64,000 nucleotides of DNA from Paenibacillus melissococcoides (GCA_944800085.1 CALYLO010000001.1:1575001-1639000), one strand, 5' to 3'; counted from the stretch's first letter, positions 37,179-46,440 are shown. The notes: a model not told the origin generated them from the letters alone. Numbers and translations: made by a program.

Positions 37179-37939
37179 TTAGAACACCCCGCCTTCGCGG
37201 TATAACCCCTGGAAGGCATGGTACAGCATATATGCCGCTTCCTGGCGCAGCAGCGGATCCGCGGCCCGGACATCGATGCGGCCGTCTGTGCCCGGTACGG
37301 TATCCGGGCCGAACAGCCCGAGAGCTTTTTCGATTACGTGCCGGCCGTTGTGCAGCGGATGCAGCGCCGCTTCGAACCCATAGGTCATATTGGGCTTCTT
37401 CGGGTGGATGGCATACTGGAAGCGGCGCATTTCCTTCGCGGCTGCTCCGGATAGAAGACGATGGCCATCGAGCCCGCCGCCGTTCAGATGGGCCATCATG
37501 AACCTCGTCATGTCACGGGAGGCCGAATGCATGCTTCCGTGCGGAGCGGCGGTCGGCGTATAGGCGTACGGCGCAATTGCCTCGCCGGAAGAGTCATAGC
37601 CGATGGCCATGGCGGATCGGACGACCGTATCCGCCGTCATCGGTATCCGTTTCTCCGCGTTCGCCATGCCGTACCCTTTATCGAGAAGAACCTGATTGTC
37701 CGTCACAATGGCAACTACTGCGCCGGGAGCGCCGGACGAGCGGAAAGAATCGCTTGCAAAGAACGCATCCGCAAATGCCTCCACTTCCTTCAGATCACCG
37801 GGACCGAATCGCGTGGCTTGCGGCTTCGTTCCGTTGGAATCAGATCCCTTTGCCGCAGCGGGCGGACCGAACGCCATGATGGCGGCAAGCGCCAGCATTA
37901 ACACGCGGGCGGCCGTGTTTCTTTGTTTCTTTGTTTCAT
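37179..37939 (-). pseudogene. Secreted beta-lactamase-like serine hydrolase lacking its SxxK motif
   Basis: The protein has a signal-like segment (VLMLALAAIMAFGPPAAA), then GAPGAVVAIVTDNQVLLDKGYGMANAEKRIPMTADTVVR, which should lead into the catalytic SxxK. Instead it jumps to SAMAIGYDSSGEAIAPYAYTPTAAPHGSMHSASRDMTRFMMAHL, a later part of the fold. The nucleophile serine and about 130 residues are missing. The best start (AAAGGGGAAAAG then ATG at 37939) is also out of frame with the rest, in an AAACAAAG repeat. The protein cannot be catalytic. The gene is convergent with the phosphodiesterase. Confidence 0.8.
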
Positions 37940-38127
37940 TGTTTCTTTTCCCCTTTCTCAAGACCGTTTTGATCAAGCCTTGGTCGAGTATATCCGCTGA
38001 CGCGGCGTCACTTTCAACCCCCAATATGCAGCATGGATAAGGATCGGGCCTTTGAGAAGCGGCATGGAATGGAGTTGAATTGAATAGGCGATAGCATCGC
38101 GGCCCGTGAATGCGGGCATCAGACGGA

Positions 38128-38168
38128 GCCCCTTCCTGGATCTGCGGATCAGGAAGGGGCGTTTTTGT
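38128..38168 (+). terminator. Strong hairpin with T-run
   Basis: GCCCCTTCCT and AGGAAGGGGC pair around GGATCTGCGGATC (itself partly paired), followed by GTTTTTG. It lies in the gene-poor stretch before the IS110-type element; the associated gene is not evident. Confidence 0.75.
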
Positions 38169-38411
38169 CGCAGTAAGTCTTTTTCCAATTTAATTGAACC
38201 GATCACGCTGGCAGATCGTACTAATTAATAGATTCACAACAAGTCCAGCGGTATGATGTCAAGTCCCTGATTGATGAGAATTGGAAAATTTCCTTGGCGT
38301 GCAGCAGGATCAATCCCAAAAAAGGCATCACCAAACTAGACCCAGTCGAAAATTAAGTAAAATACCATAATTTAACTGGGAATTAGAGAAGAAAATTCAT
38401 GAGCCAAGGCA

Positions 38412-39656
38412 TTATTGCTCTGTCGGCTTCACCTTCCTTCTGGGCGTATAGAGTTGGTCGTTGCGTAGCAGCACATCGACCAGACGCACAAGTTTTCTTG
38501 CCGTTAAGACGAGGGCACGTTTGTGTTGATGCTTAGGGACTTCATTGAATTTCTTCCGGTAGTACTCCCCGAATTCCGGGTCGCGGTTTTTTACCGAGTT
38601 GGCAGCTTCAACAAGGTAGTAGCGAAGGAATCGGTTGCCGGAACGAATGCGCTTTGTATCTTCCGCCTCGAAGGAGCCGGATTGGTGCTTGCGCCACGTC
38701 AGACCCGCATACTTGGCCAAGGCGGCTTGATCCGTGAAGCGGTCGATGTCGCCGATCTCGGCCAGGATGCCTGCGGCATAGACCCGATCAATGCCCGGAA
38801 TGGAACGGAGGCACTGGCTGCTGGAAATGCCGTCTAAAATGCGCTCAATCGCCTTGTCGAGCTCTTTAAGCTGACTCTGGATGCTCCGGATCGACTGAAT
38901 TGAGGTGCCCAGCACCAAATCAATGGAATCCTCGACAACCTTCGAGAGACGGTACGAGGCCCGAGCCGCCTTTTGAATACAGCGGGCGACGTGTTCGGGA
39001 TCGGGGAAACGATTTCTCCCCTTGTCCTTGAGATAGTCAGCCAAACGGGCGACATCCATATTCGCCATCTCATCCAGACTATACTTTTCCGAGAGCATTT
39101 CCATGATGGCATGGCCGAACACGGAACTGTCCACCTCCGCGCGAAAAGCATTGCACTTGTAGAACAGATTTTGCAAAAAGTATTGCTTCTCGCGGGTAAG
39201 GTTGTGTACGAGATGGAATCGCATGCGAGTGAGCCGCTGCAAGGCGATGTACTGTTCCTGCATCACGATAGTCGTCGTGAGTCTGCCAAAACGCAGGCGG
39301 TCTGCAATGATCCAGGCATCGATGCGATCGGTTTTGTCCAGGTCGGCATAAGCGTCTTTGAATTTGTTAATCAGCTTCGGATTAATGGTGAACACCTTGG
39401 CATTCAATTGTTGAAGGGCCTCATCCTCATGCAAGTACATGGCTGGATGCCAACTGTAGACGGATGTGGCTTCAAGCCCGATATGAACCTCAGAGCAGGC
39501 TGTCTTGACCGCAGCAGAAATGATGCGATCCCGCAAGTAAGAAGCGCCGTGCAGATTGTTGGTGGTCTTGAAGGTCTCCAGGGTGTCGCCATCCGATTTC
39601 ATCAAACAGGCTTCCAGTTCTTCGGAACTGACGTCAATACCGACAAAAAGCTTCAA
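38412..39656 (-). CDS. IS110-family transposase (DEDD recombinase)
   Basis: 414 residues. The N-terminal RuvC-like DEDD domain starts MKLFVGIDVSSEELEACLM (first D), has HIGLEATSVY (E) and DLDKTDRIDAWIIADRL (D...D). The C-terminal Transposase_20 domain has LRSIPGIDRVYAAGILAEIGDIDRFTDQAALAKYAGLTWRKHQSGSF, which contains the serine-bearing SGS segment. TTG start at 39656 with RBS AAAGGAGGAATTC. IS110 enzymes work with a structured bridge RNA from the element's non-coding end. The exact element ends cannot be read because IS110 elements lack long inverted repeats. Confidence 0.93.
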   Translation of the reverse strand: MKLFVGIDVSSEELEACLMKSDGDTLETFKTTNNLHGASYLRDRIISAAVKTACSEVHIGLEATSVYSWHPAMYLHEDEALQQLNAKVFTINPKLINKFKDAYADLDKTDRIDAWIIADRLRFGRLTTTIVMQEQYIALQRLTRMRFHLVHNLTREKQYFLQNLFYKCNAFRAEVDSSVFGHAIMEMLSEKYSLDEMANMDVARLADYLKDKGRNRFPDPEHVARCIQKAARASYRLSKVVEDSIDLVLGTSIQSIRSIQSQLKELDKAIERILDGISSSQCLRSIPGIDRVYAAGILAEIGDIDRFTDQAALAKYAGLTWRKHQSGSFEAEDTKRIRSGNRFLRYYLVEAANSVKNRDPEFGEYYRKKFNEVPKHQHKRALVLTARKLVRLVDVLLRNDQLYTPRRKVKPTEQ

Positions 39657-39689
39657 GAGAATTCCTCCTTTCTATAAGGGATTCAGGGA

Positions 39690-39900
39690 ACGGACTCTCC
39701 GGACTGTCTCCGGCGCACTCGCCGATCAATCACCCTCGCATATGAGAACACGCTTCGGTTCACGAGCTGCCCCGACGCTGCTACAGTCGGGCATGAGTTG
39801 CCGAAGGGAACAGCCCGGGTAAGAAGTGCAAGCGAGTACCGGAGAAACAGACTTAAAAAGTAGATTGGACTACAGGAGGGAGACGAATTTCCCCGAATGG
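39690..39900 (-). ncRNA. Candidate bridge RNA region of the IS110-type element
   Basis: The non-coding stretch upstream of the transposase is about 300 bases and highly structured. CTTCGG (39753-39758) pairs with CCGAAG (39801-39806). Inside is an asymmetric internal loop and a second stem CCCGAC (39771-39776)/GTCGGG (39786-39791). Stem, internal loop, stem is the layout of target- or donor-binding loops in bridge RNAs of IS110-group elements, which lie 5' of the transposase. Boundaries are approximate and guide loops are not assigned. Confidence 0.4.
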
Positions 39901-40061
39901 AACCCTAAGTTCCATTGTCCAGAGACATTCCGGAAAGTCCAGTCCCCATATTAATTTTCAATGTGCAAGCTGGAAATTTTGAAGGCATTCTATGTTTCTA
40001 TAAAGGACTGGAAAAAGACTCAAAACTGCCTTCAGGAAATACTATACGAGGAGGAATTGGA

Positions 40062-42128
40062 ATGAAGAAAAGGCTCTCTTGGGTGCTGGCCGCAGCGCTT
40101 GCGCTGTCGTTGATCGCGCAGTCCGCGGCGATGGCGTCCCCGTCCGCCAGCAGCCCTGTCGCGGCTGCCACTCAGGGATTGGAGAAGATCGCGGCCGAGA
40201 AGGCGGCGCTGCTCACCGAATCGTACGGAACGATCAGCGTGCAGTATGCGCTCATTGACAATGGGAAGATCACGGTATCCGGCCAGACCGGCATGAACGA
40301 TATGGAAGGGAAGAAGCCGTTGACCAAGGAGACGATGTATGGCATCGGATCGACGAGCAAAGTATTCACGGCGGCGGCTGTCATGAAGCTGGCAGACGAC
40401 GGGAAGATCGATCTGGATGCGCCCTTGGTCCGGTACATACCCGACTTCACGATGAAGGACGAGCGGTACAAGCAGATTACGCCGCGCATGCTGCTGAACC
40501 ATTCCTCCGGCCTGCAAGGCTCCAGCCTCGGCAGTTCCTTCTTGTTCGAGGACAATGATACCTATGCTCATGATACCTTGCTGAAGCAATTATCCGCCCA
40601 GAGCCTGAAGGCGGATCCGGGAGCGTTCTCGGTCTACTGCAACGACGGATTCACGCTGGCCGAGATTTTGGTAGAGAGAGTCAGCGGCATGGATTTTACC
40701 GCATTTATTCACAAATATTTTACCCAACCGTTGCAAATGAACCATACCAAGACATCGCAGGACGAATTGGAAGCAAGCAAGATGGCCGGGCTCTATTACC
40801 CTGTGTACCAAGGACAGCTTCCGAATGAGACCGTCAATGTAATCGGGACAGGGGGGATTTACTCCACGGCGGAAGATCTGGCGCGATTCTCGCAACTATT
40901 TACGGGCCAGGCGAACGGCATCCTCTCTGACAAGGCGGTACAGGCGATGGCGCAGGAGGAATACAAGAAAGGCCTGTGGCCGGAAGATACGGATAATATC
41001 TTCAACTACGGTCTCGGTTGGGACAGCGTGAAGCTGTTCCCGTTCAACGAATACGGAATACAGGGTTTGGCCAAAGGCGGGGACACGATACTGTATCATG
41101 CTTCCCTCGTCGTGCTTCCGGAGCAGAACATGGCGGCAGCGGTGCTGTCCTCCGGCGGTTCCAGTTCGTTGAACCAGTTGCTGCTGCAAGCGCTGAAAGA
41201 AAAGGGCGCAATCAAAAACATCAAGCCGGAGAAATCATTCGGCAAGCCGGTCAAGGCGGAGATGCCCGCAGAGGTGGCGAAGCATGCCGGCTATTATGGC
41301 ACCATAGGCCAACATATCGAGATTGAAATAAAGAAGGATGGAGAACTTTCCTTGCCGCTTACATTTATGTTGGACAATTCGAAGGAAAAATATGTGTACA
41401 CGGCGGATGGAAGCTTCGTCAATGAGAGCGGAACATCCAAGGTCAGCTTCGTAACCGAGAAGAATGGACGCACCTACCTGTGGATAAGGGAATATGTGAC
41501 GATGCCGGGACTGGGGCAGCTTGCCATGTCCCACTATGCAGCCGAGAAGCTGGAAGACAATGAACTGCCGAAGGAGACGGCCAAGGCATGGGAGAAGCGG
41601 GAGGGAACAACGTTCTATCCCGTAAGCGAGAAGTATACCTCCCTCATGTATCTCATTATGCAACCGACCATACAGATTCCCCGTACTGACGAGCTGCCGG
41701 GCTATCTGGGGGACAAAAAGATTACAGGTCCGAACACGGCGGCGAGCCAGCTTCAGATCCCGGGAATGGCCGGCCGGGATATGGCGGAATTCCGCTTCTT
41801 CAAGCAGGATGGCGTGGAATATATGAAAGTATCTGGAAGCTTATATGTGAGCGGGGCGAAGGTAAAGCCGCTTTACGCGGGCAAAGAATCCAAGCTCACG
41901 CTGCAAGCGAACGGGCATGCCCGATGGTTCACGGTTCCGAAATCGGCCGCAGGCAAGACGATGACCGTCGCGCTCCCGGCGAAGGGCGCCTTCGCGGTCT
42001 ATGACGAGCAGGGCCTGTGCGTGAACTTCACGGTCGTCAGCGGCAATAACGAAGTGATGCTGCCGGAGAACGGCACGATCGTATTCGCCGGCGCTCCGGG
42101 CTCGGAATTCGGCATTGCATTGAAATAG
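40062..42128 (+). CDS. Large secreted serine hydrolase (beta-lactamase/class C PBP-like)
   Basis: 688 residues with a Sec signal peptide (about 1-25, cleavage near AMA-SPS). The catalytic SxxK is S97-T-S-K100, the YxN-like motif Y192-C-N194, and HSSG follows the first helix cluster. [30 protein letters not shown] marks the third motif region. About 250 further residues form a beta-rich C-terminal part with no name I can give. The substrate may be a D-amino-acid peptide or ester. ATG 40062 follows GAGGAGG. The gene begins about 400 bases from the IS110 transposase gene. Confidence 0.9.
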   Translation: MKKRLSWVLAAALALSLIAQSAAMASPSASSPVAAATQGLEKIAAEKAALLTESYGTISVQYALIDNGKITVSGQTGMNDMEGKKPLTKETMYGIGSTSKVFTAAAVMKLADDGKIDLDAPLVRYIPDFTMKDERYKQITPRMLLNHSSGLQGSSLGSSFLFEDNDTYAHDTLLKQLSAQSLKADPGAFSVYCNDGFTLAEILVERVSGMDFTAFIHKYFTQPLQMNHTKTSQDELEASKMAGLYYPVYQGQLPNETVNVIGTGGIYSTAEDLARFSQLFTGQANGILSDKAVQAMAQEEYKKGLWPEDTDNIFNYGLGWDSVKLFPFNEYGIQGLAKGGDTILYHASLVVLPEQNMAAAVLSSGGSSSLNQLLLQALKEKGAIKNIKPEKSFGKPVKAEMPAEVAKHAGYYGTIGQHIEIEIKKDGELSLPLTFMLDNSKEKYVYTADGSFVNESGTSKVSFVTEKNGRTYLWIREYVTMPGLGQLAMSHYAAEKLEDNELPKETAKAWEKREGTTFYPVSEKYTSLMYLIMQPTIQIPRTDELPGYLGDKKITGPNTAASQLQIPGMAGRDMAEFRFFKQDGVEYMKVSGSLYVSGAKVKPLYAGKESKLTLQANGHARWFTVPKSAAGKTMTVALPAKGAFAVYDEQGLCVNFTVVSGNNEVMLPENGTIVFAGAPGSEFGIALK

Positions 42129-42138
42129 CCGCACGCAA

Positions 42139-42186
42139 AAAACCAGTAAGACACAAGAAGATGTGTTTTACTGGTTTTTTTCGTTT
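42139..42186. terminator. Bidirectional terminator between convergent genes
   Basis: AAAAACCAGTAA...ACAC pairs with GTGT...TTACTGGTTTTT, a stem of about 15 bp with T-runs on both strands. It serves the hydrolase gene (+) and the DUF1450 gene (-). Confidence 0.9.
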
Positions 42187-42189
42187 TCT

Positions 42190-42462
42190 TTATTCTTCGT
42201 ACGGATCTTCCTCCGCATATTCATCCAGCTCTGCCGCGATTTTGTCCTTCAAGCGCTCAAGGCACTCGTTTACGGAACGGGCCGTGACGCGTTTGCCATT
42301 GACGAGCGAATAAGGCTGCCGGGCGCACAGGCCGCACAGCGACAGACATTCCATGCGCAGGACGGCAATGTCCGGATTCTCGGCTTCGAACTCCTCCAGA
42401 GCGTCGGAATTGATGCCGTTATTGGCACATACTTCGACGATGACGAAGCCCATATTGTTCAT
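42190..42462 (-). CDS. YuzB-type DUF1450 protein
   Basis: 90 residues. The N-terminal part VIVEVCANNGINSD... and the cluster MECLSLCGLCARQPYSLVNGKRV with three cysteines match DUF1450 (YuzB), a thioredoxin-fold [2Fe-2S]-ferredoxin-like small protein. The first cysteine (EVC) plus C-x2-C are likely metal or Fe-S ligands (inference). The acidic tail is typical. The ATG overlaps the stop of the SufR-like gene by four bases, so the two are coupled. Confidence 0.85.
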   Translation of the reverse strand: MNNMGFVIVEVCANNGINSDALEEFEAENPDIAVLRMECLSLCGLCARQPYSLVNGKRVTARSVNECLERLKDKIAAELDEYAEEDPYEE

Positions 42463-43085
42463 GCTGTTCCCCCCTTGGCTGACCGGATTCCGCCATTGGC
42501 CGCCTGGATGCGGTAGACGCACTTCCTGTCCCCGCTGGCCAGACAGGATGTCCGTTCCACTTCCGCGCCGAGCAAGTCCTCGAACAGCCGCAGCTCGCAA
42601 GCGCAGGCGTGGTTATACTGATTCGCAATTCGGGCAATCGGGCAATTGTATTCGGTCAAGACGAATTTGTTCTCGTTTATTTTATCCCATTCGGCCATAT
42701 AGCCGCTCTCATTCTGAATATCGGACAGCAGCGCGACCTTGCCGGCCAGATCCTTCCCGCGCAGGCGGGACTCGTATTGATTGAACAAGGAGCGCTGCCG
42801 GAGATCGAACAGGCGGTTCACCTTGTCTTCTCCGGAATCGTGAGCCAGCTCGGCCAGGAGCTCCAGGGCTACGGCATGATAATTCTTCGGAAAATAATCA
42901 TCGCCGCCTGGCGTCAAGCGATAGACGGACATCGGACGACCCATCGGCTGGCGGACGGTGCCGGATTCGATCAAATGATCGCGTTCCAGCGTATTCAGGT
43001 GCCGGCGCACAGCCATCAAGGTGATTCCCAGCCGCTCGCTCATCGCTTTGGCGCTCAGCTCCCCATCCGTCTTGAGCATGTTCAT
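42459..43085 (-). CDS. SufR-like HTH regulator with C-terminal cysteine cluster
   Basis: 208 residues. An N-terminal DeoR/ArsR-type HTH (LSAKAMSERLGITLMAVRRHLNTLERDHLIESGTVRQPMGRPMSVYRLTPGG) and a C-terminal cysteine set (EYNCPIARIANQYNHACACELRLFEDLL...SCLASGDRKCVYRI) like SufR, which senses Fe-S status. In relatives the HTH is preceded by a TRDKI... helix; here that sequence (STRDKI) is present just upstream of the ATG without a start codon and within a perfect palindrome, so the N-terminus may be disturbed. Coupled to the Fe-S-like DUF1450 gene. Confidence 0.85.
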   Translation of the reverse strand: MNMLKTDGELSAKAMSERLGITLMAVRRHLNTLERDHLIESGTVRQPMGRPMSVYRLTPGGDDYFPKNYHAVALELLAELAHDSGEDKVNRLFDLRQRSLFNQYESRLRGKDLAGKVALLSDIQNESGYMAEWDKINENKFVLTEYNCPIARIANQYNHACACELRLFEDLLGAEVERTSCLASGDRKCVYRIQAANGGIRSAKGGTA

Positions 43086-43125
43086 GATTTTATCGCGCGT
43101 CGAGAGCGGCGCGCGATAAAATCAT
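43084..43125. repeat. Perfect 16-bp inverted repeat at the SufR-like start
   Basis: ATGATTTTATCGCGCG (43084-43099), ten bases, then its exact reverse complement (43110-43125). The left arm is the 5' coding end of the regulator; the right arm mirrors it in the spacer to trhO. There is no T-run, so it is not a standard terminator. It could be an operator, or an inverted duplication that removed the original start codon. Confidence 0.7.
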
Positions 43126-43142
43126 GGGCAATCACCGCCCTG

Positions 43143-44039
43143 TCAGCGTGCTGCCGCGGAGACCGAGTCATGCTCCTGGCATTCCTCGGAGCAATACCCT
43201 TCGTACTTGTCTTGGCACGCATCGCAGCACAGATGCTGGCGATGGCAGGTATCATCCGCGCAGTTGATATAATTTTCGGTCGGCTGGCCGCAATGATAGC
43301 AGGTGCCAACGACGACGCTTTCGTCCGTATGGTTAATCGGAACCGAGATTCGTTCGTCGAACACATAGCAGCTTCCATCGAACAGCCGGCCTTGGGTGAC
43401 CGGGTCTTTGCCGTACGTCACGATGCCGCCGTCCAATTGATATACATCCTTGAAGCCTTCCTTGCGCATGACGGCGGTCAGCATCTCGCACCGGATTCCC
43501 CCTGTGCAGTACGTAATGACGGTCTTGTCTTTATGCTGCTCCATATTGTCCCGAAGCCAGCCGGGGAATTCCCGGAAGCTGTCAACTTCTGGACGGATGG
43601 CGTTCCGGAAATGGCCCAGATCATACTCATAGCCGCTGCGCCCGTCCAGCACGATGACATCGTCACGCTGCAAATATTGCTGGAACTCGGCCGGACTTAG
43701 CCGTCCGCCGCCATCCGTGTTCGGGTCAAGCTTCTGATCGTAGCGAAGCGTAACCAGCTCCTTTTTGTGACGGACGAACAGCTTTTTGAAGGCATGCCCG
43801 TCGCTCTCGTCCACCTTGAACAGGAGATCGCTGAACAGAGGGTGGCCGTGCATATCCGCCATATACCGTTCGGTCTGTTCCACCGTTCCGGACAGCGTGC
43901 CGTTGATTCCTTCGCTCGCAATCAGAATGCGCCCCTTGATGCCGAGATCCTGGCAATATTGCAAATGCTCAGCCGCAAAGGCTTCCGCGTCCGGAATCGC
44001 GGCATATTTATAAAAAAGAAGCACTCGATAGTCTTTCAT
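43143..44039 (-). CDS. trhO: tRNA uridine-34 hydroxylase TrhO, rhodanese family
   Basis: 298 residues. An N-terminal acylphosphatase-like domain (LFYKYAAIPDAEAFAAEHLQYCQDLGIKGRILIASEGINGTLSG), a rhodanese domain with active-site loop YCTGGIRCE, and a C-terminal cysteine-rich zinc-like tail (GTCYHCGQPTENYINCADDTCHRQHLCCDACQDKYEGYCSEECQ). TrhO makes 5-hydroxyuridine at the tRNA wobble position using O2. Upstream of the SufR-like and DUF1450 genes on the same strand. Confidence 0.93.
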   Translation of the reverse strand: MKDYRVLLFYKYAAIPDAEAFAAEHLQYCQDLGIKGRILIASEGINGTLSGTVEQTERYMADMHGHPLFSDLLFKVDESDGHAFKKLFVRHKKELVTLRYDQKLDPNTDGGGRLSPAEFQQYLQRDDVIVLDGRSGYEYDLGHFRNAIRPEVDSFREFPGWLRDNMEQHKDKTVITYCTGGIRCEMLTAVMRKEGFKDVYQLDGGIVTYGKDPVTQGRLFDGSCYVFDERISVPINHTDESVVVGTCYHCGQPTENYINCADDTCHRQHLCCDACQDKYEGYCSEECQEHDSVSAAAR

Positions 44040-44385
44040 CGTGCGTACTCAATCCTTTCTTTATGGGAGTCTGTCAACAAGAAGAGCGGAAGAGAGAGGG
44101 GAGCCTCTGCCTTCCGCCGCAATTCCATTGCATAATGAAGCTTGCCAATGCTTGTCAATTGCAATAGACATATTCTAACGAACGATACCTACATAGTCAA
44201 CATAGAAGTTTATAATGTATCTATAAAGTGAACTTGGATGGAGCGGCCGCCCGCCGCGCCCCCTCGATTGACAAAGCCAATAAGTGTAGTTCACAATTAT
44301 TATACATTAATGTTTCAAAAGTATCAAAACCATGATATGGATGTCTAACGACGTTACGGTCGGGAGAAGAGAGGGAGTGTCGGGC
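44040..44385. other. Divergent intergenic region, trhO / FMN reductase
   Basis: About 350 bases, AT-rich from 44155 to 44340. It contains TATAAT-like sequence near 44211 and a TTGACA at about 44267, but I cannot match a full promoter with normal spacing with confidence. It must hold promoters for both divergent genes. No ORF. Confidence 0.4.
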
Positions 44386-44922
44386 ATGAAATTACTCGGT
44401 ATATCAGGAACGATCGTCGGTTCCAAGACGGGCATTGCGGTGCAAAGCGTATTGGAGGCGGCGAAACGCTTCCATCCCGAGATCGAGACCGAATATCTCG
44501 ATATGAAGAATTATCAGGTCCAGTTCTGCGACGGGAGAGATCCGTCGGCGTATACGGGGGATACGAAGACCGTCATCGATATCGTGTCTTCCGCGGATTG
44601 TTATATCATCGGGACGCCGATTTTCCAGTCCTCAATCACGGGCGTGCTGAAAAATCTGTTCGACTTGGTTCCGACCGCGGCATTGTACAATAAGGTGATG
44701 GGATTTGTCGCAACAGGCGGCACGTACCAGCATTACCTCGTCGTCGAGAATCAGTTGAAGCCGATCGCCGGTTATTTGCGGGTGTTCGTCGCGCCAAGCT
44801 ACGTCTATTTGCATGACGATCATTTCAACGCGGAGCGGCAGATCGCCGATCCGGATATTCGCGACAGACTGGAGAGGCTTGCACGTGAAGTCGTATTCAT
44901 GAATCAGAAGCTGAAAGGCTGA
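44386..44922 (+). CDS. NADPH-dependent FMN reductase (flavodoxin-like)
   Basis: 178 residues. LLGISGTIVGSKTGIAVQSVLEAA is the FMN phosphate loop, and IIGTPIFQSSITGVLKNLFDLVP the second flavin-contact region, typical of SsuE/azoreductase-like FMN reductases. ATG 44386 follows GGGAGTG. It stands just upstream of a Fur box and siderophore-gene debris, so a role in ferric-siderophore reduction is possible but unproven. Confidence 0.9.
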   Translation: MKLLGISGTIVGSKTGIAVQSVLEAAKRFHPEIETEYLDMKNYQVQFCDGRDPSAYTGDTKTVIDIVSSADCYIIGTPIFQSSITGVLKNLFDLVPTAALYNKVMGFVATGGTYQHYLVVENQLKPIAGYLRVFVAPSYVYLHDDHFNAERQIADPDIRDRLERLAREVVFMNQKLKG

Positions 44923-44972
44923 ACCCCGCTGTATTAACAATTGCTTGCGGACTCTCGCTCCTTTATAATCTA

Positions 44973-44996
44973 ATTAATGAGAATGATTCTCAATAA
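44973..44996 (+). promoter_or_regulatory. Fur box
   Basis: TGAGAATGATTCTCA (44978-44992) is a perfect dyad within AT-rich flanks, a strong match to Fur consensus halves. TATAAT at about 44964 lies just before it. The downstream gene is only a fragment. Confidence 0.8.
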
Positions 44997-45016
44997 GATC
45001 AGCAGGAGCAATCATA

Positions 45017-45160
45017 ATGAATACGGCTGACATTCATGACATTCATGATAAGTATTTGCAAGGTCTGCACCTGAGGCGGCCCCCATGGGATCAATCCTTC
45101 CGAGCTGCTTCGCAGACGGTAGGAGCACATGTTCCCGTGCGGTTGGAGGCAGGAACATAG
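45017..45160 (+). pseudogene. Short remnant behind a Fur box
   Basis: A 47-codon ORF (MNTADIHDIHDKYLQGLHLR..., ending RLEAGT) with a weak RBS CAGGAGC. No family recognised; it reads like the first exon-sized scrap of a deleted iron-uptake gene. It ends before a strong terminator. Confidence 0.35.
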
Positions 45161-45178
45161 GGCACCGTTATCGGAGTA

Positions 45179-45212
45179 AACGTCAAGACGATTAGGTCTT
45201 GGCGTTTTTTTC
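45179..45212 (+). terminator. Terminator after the Fur-controlled remnant
   Basis: AACGTCAAGAC pairs with GTCTTGGCGTT (one G-T), followed by seven T. Confidence 0.9.
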
Positions 45213-45234
45213 TCAGCATACGAAAGTAGGGCTG

Positions 45235-45475
45235 CAAAAAGTGGCCCATTGCGCCAATTGGCTAAAGCCTGCGATTTTGCAGGAATTTTCCTCTATAAAA
45301 TAGAGATCTTAGGATATTGCTGCGAAAATACAGGAATTAATCCAAATAATACGTTTTAAATCAATTTTATTGCGAAATTGATGTATATTTGCAGGAATCC
45401 CTGCCCGCAACATCGTCCCGACTCAATGGAACTGCATTTGTGCAGCTTTGTTCTCGTTCGCGGCAAAAAAATTCG
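45235..45475. repeat. Dispersed palindromic repeat, divergent copy C
   Basis: It shares the internal modules of copies A and B but not their clear ends: CCTGCGATTTTGCAGGAATT, TTTGCAGGAATCCCTGC and AACTGCATTTGTGCAGCTTTG. The surrounding sequence is diverged, so it is either an old copy or a related subfamily. Confidence 0.45.
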
Positions 45476-45529
45476 TCCTTCCGTTATCCGATCCGTACGC
45501 CGGTAGTGGAAAAGCAGCACGCCGTGCAT

Positions 45530-45560
45530 GATTATGATAATATGAGAATCATTATTCATA
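45530..45560 (+). promoter_or_regulatory. Second Fur box, before the binding-protein pseudogene
   Basis: ATTATGATAATATGAGAATC and the following ATTATTCAT give overlapping matches to GATAATGATAATCATTATC halves. It lies about 35 bases upstream of the lipoprotein remnant. Confidence 0.7.
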
Positions 45561-45593
45561 CAAAAAAGGGTAGAGTCGTGTGAGAAACAAAAT

Positions 45594-46003
45594 ATGGCTG
45601 TCCTGTTGACAGTCATCCTTATTGCAGTTACTTTTCTTGGATGTGCAGGGGACGGGAATCCTGCCGGAAAAGAAGGGGCGGCATGCGCCCAACGGGAAGG
45701 AGCCTCTGCAGCGCCGACCAGACGCCTGCGACCCGCATGGTGAAGGAATCTCAGGGTGAAGTCGAGATTCCTGCCCATCCGATGCGAATCGCAGATATCG
45801 ATTTTGAAGGACAAGCTGAGAGCGGATATCCAGATTGCCGGCTGGTTCCAGACTCCGGTCATATCCAGGCCGTTGCCGCCGCCGAGCCCGACTTGATCTT
45901 GCGAGGGCCAACGCAGTCCACGCTATGCGATGAGCTGGCCAAAATCGCTCCCACCGTACAGGTTCCTTACAGCTTCACCGCCTTCCGCGAACGGTTCGCG
46001 TGA
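45594..46003 (+). pseudogene. Siderophore-binding lipoprotein remnant
   Basis: It begins with a lipoprotein signal (LLTVILIAVTFLGCAG). The frame stops after about 50 codons; in another frame the mature part continues as VKESQGEVEIPAHPMRIADIDFEG, then AVAAAEPDLILRGP...LCDELAKIAPTVQVPYSFTAFRERFA. These pieces match the N-terminal half of FecB/FhuD-type binding proteins, with parts missing between and the C-terminal lobe absent. A further frameshift near the N-terminus separates the likely true start (MRNKIWLS-like reading from GTG 45580). Confidence 0.7.
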
Positions 46004-46086
46004 GGCCTTCACCGCATGGGGCAAGCTGTCCGTGATGGAGCACCTCGCGAACGATATTTTGCAGAAGAATCAACGTGAGCAAGGAC

Positions 46087-46116
46087 TTGACTTTTTTTGA
46101 AATGCGCGTGTAATAT
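46087..46116 (+). promoter_or_regulatory. SigmaA promoter of the T-box leader
   Basis: TTGACT (46087-46092), an 18-base spacer, TAATAT (46111-46116), just before the T-box stem I. Confidence 0.7.
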
Positions 46117-46440
46117 AAAATTCATATTCATCAGGCGATGACCAAAGACATGATTCCCTGCACGGGCTGCCCAGAGAGAGAAGCGCATGGTGCAAGCTTC
46201 TTCGGCTACGGTTGCGGAATTACCCCTTTGCAGCCGTGGCGTTGAACCCGTCGAGCGAATGATGTGCGTCGGCAGTAAGCGGCACCGTCTCATCCTCGTT
46301 AGCGGATGTCCAATGAAGGATCTTGCATCTGCATGGCTTATGAAGCGAACCCGGCCAGGCGGCCATGCAAGGTCGAAGTAGGGTGGAACCACGAGCGGAA
46401 CGCACTCGTCCCTGTCAGGGAGAGCTGCGTTTTTTTGCGT
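46117..46440 (+). ncRNA. T-box riboswitch (threonyl-tRNA synthetase leader)
   Basis: The leader has GCGATGACCAAAGACATG at the start of stem I, the AG-rich CCCAGAGAGAGAAG, the distal loop GGTGCAAGCTTCTTC, and the canonical T-box AGGGTGGAACCACG at 46380-46393. A terminator follows (AACGC 46399-46403 to GCGTT, with inner CCCT/AGGG and a 7-T run). ACC triplets at 46222 and 46246 are candidate specifiers for threonine. It senses uncharged tRNA(Thr) and lets transcription proceed into thrS. The RNA looks intact although the gene is not. Confidence 0.9.
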
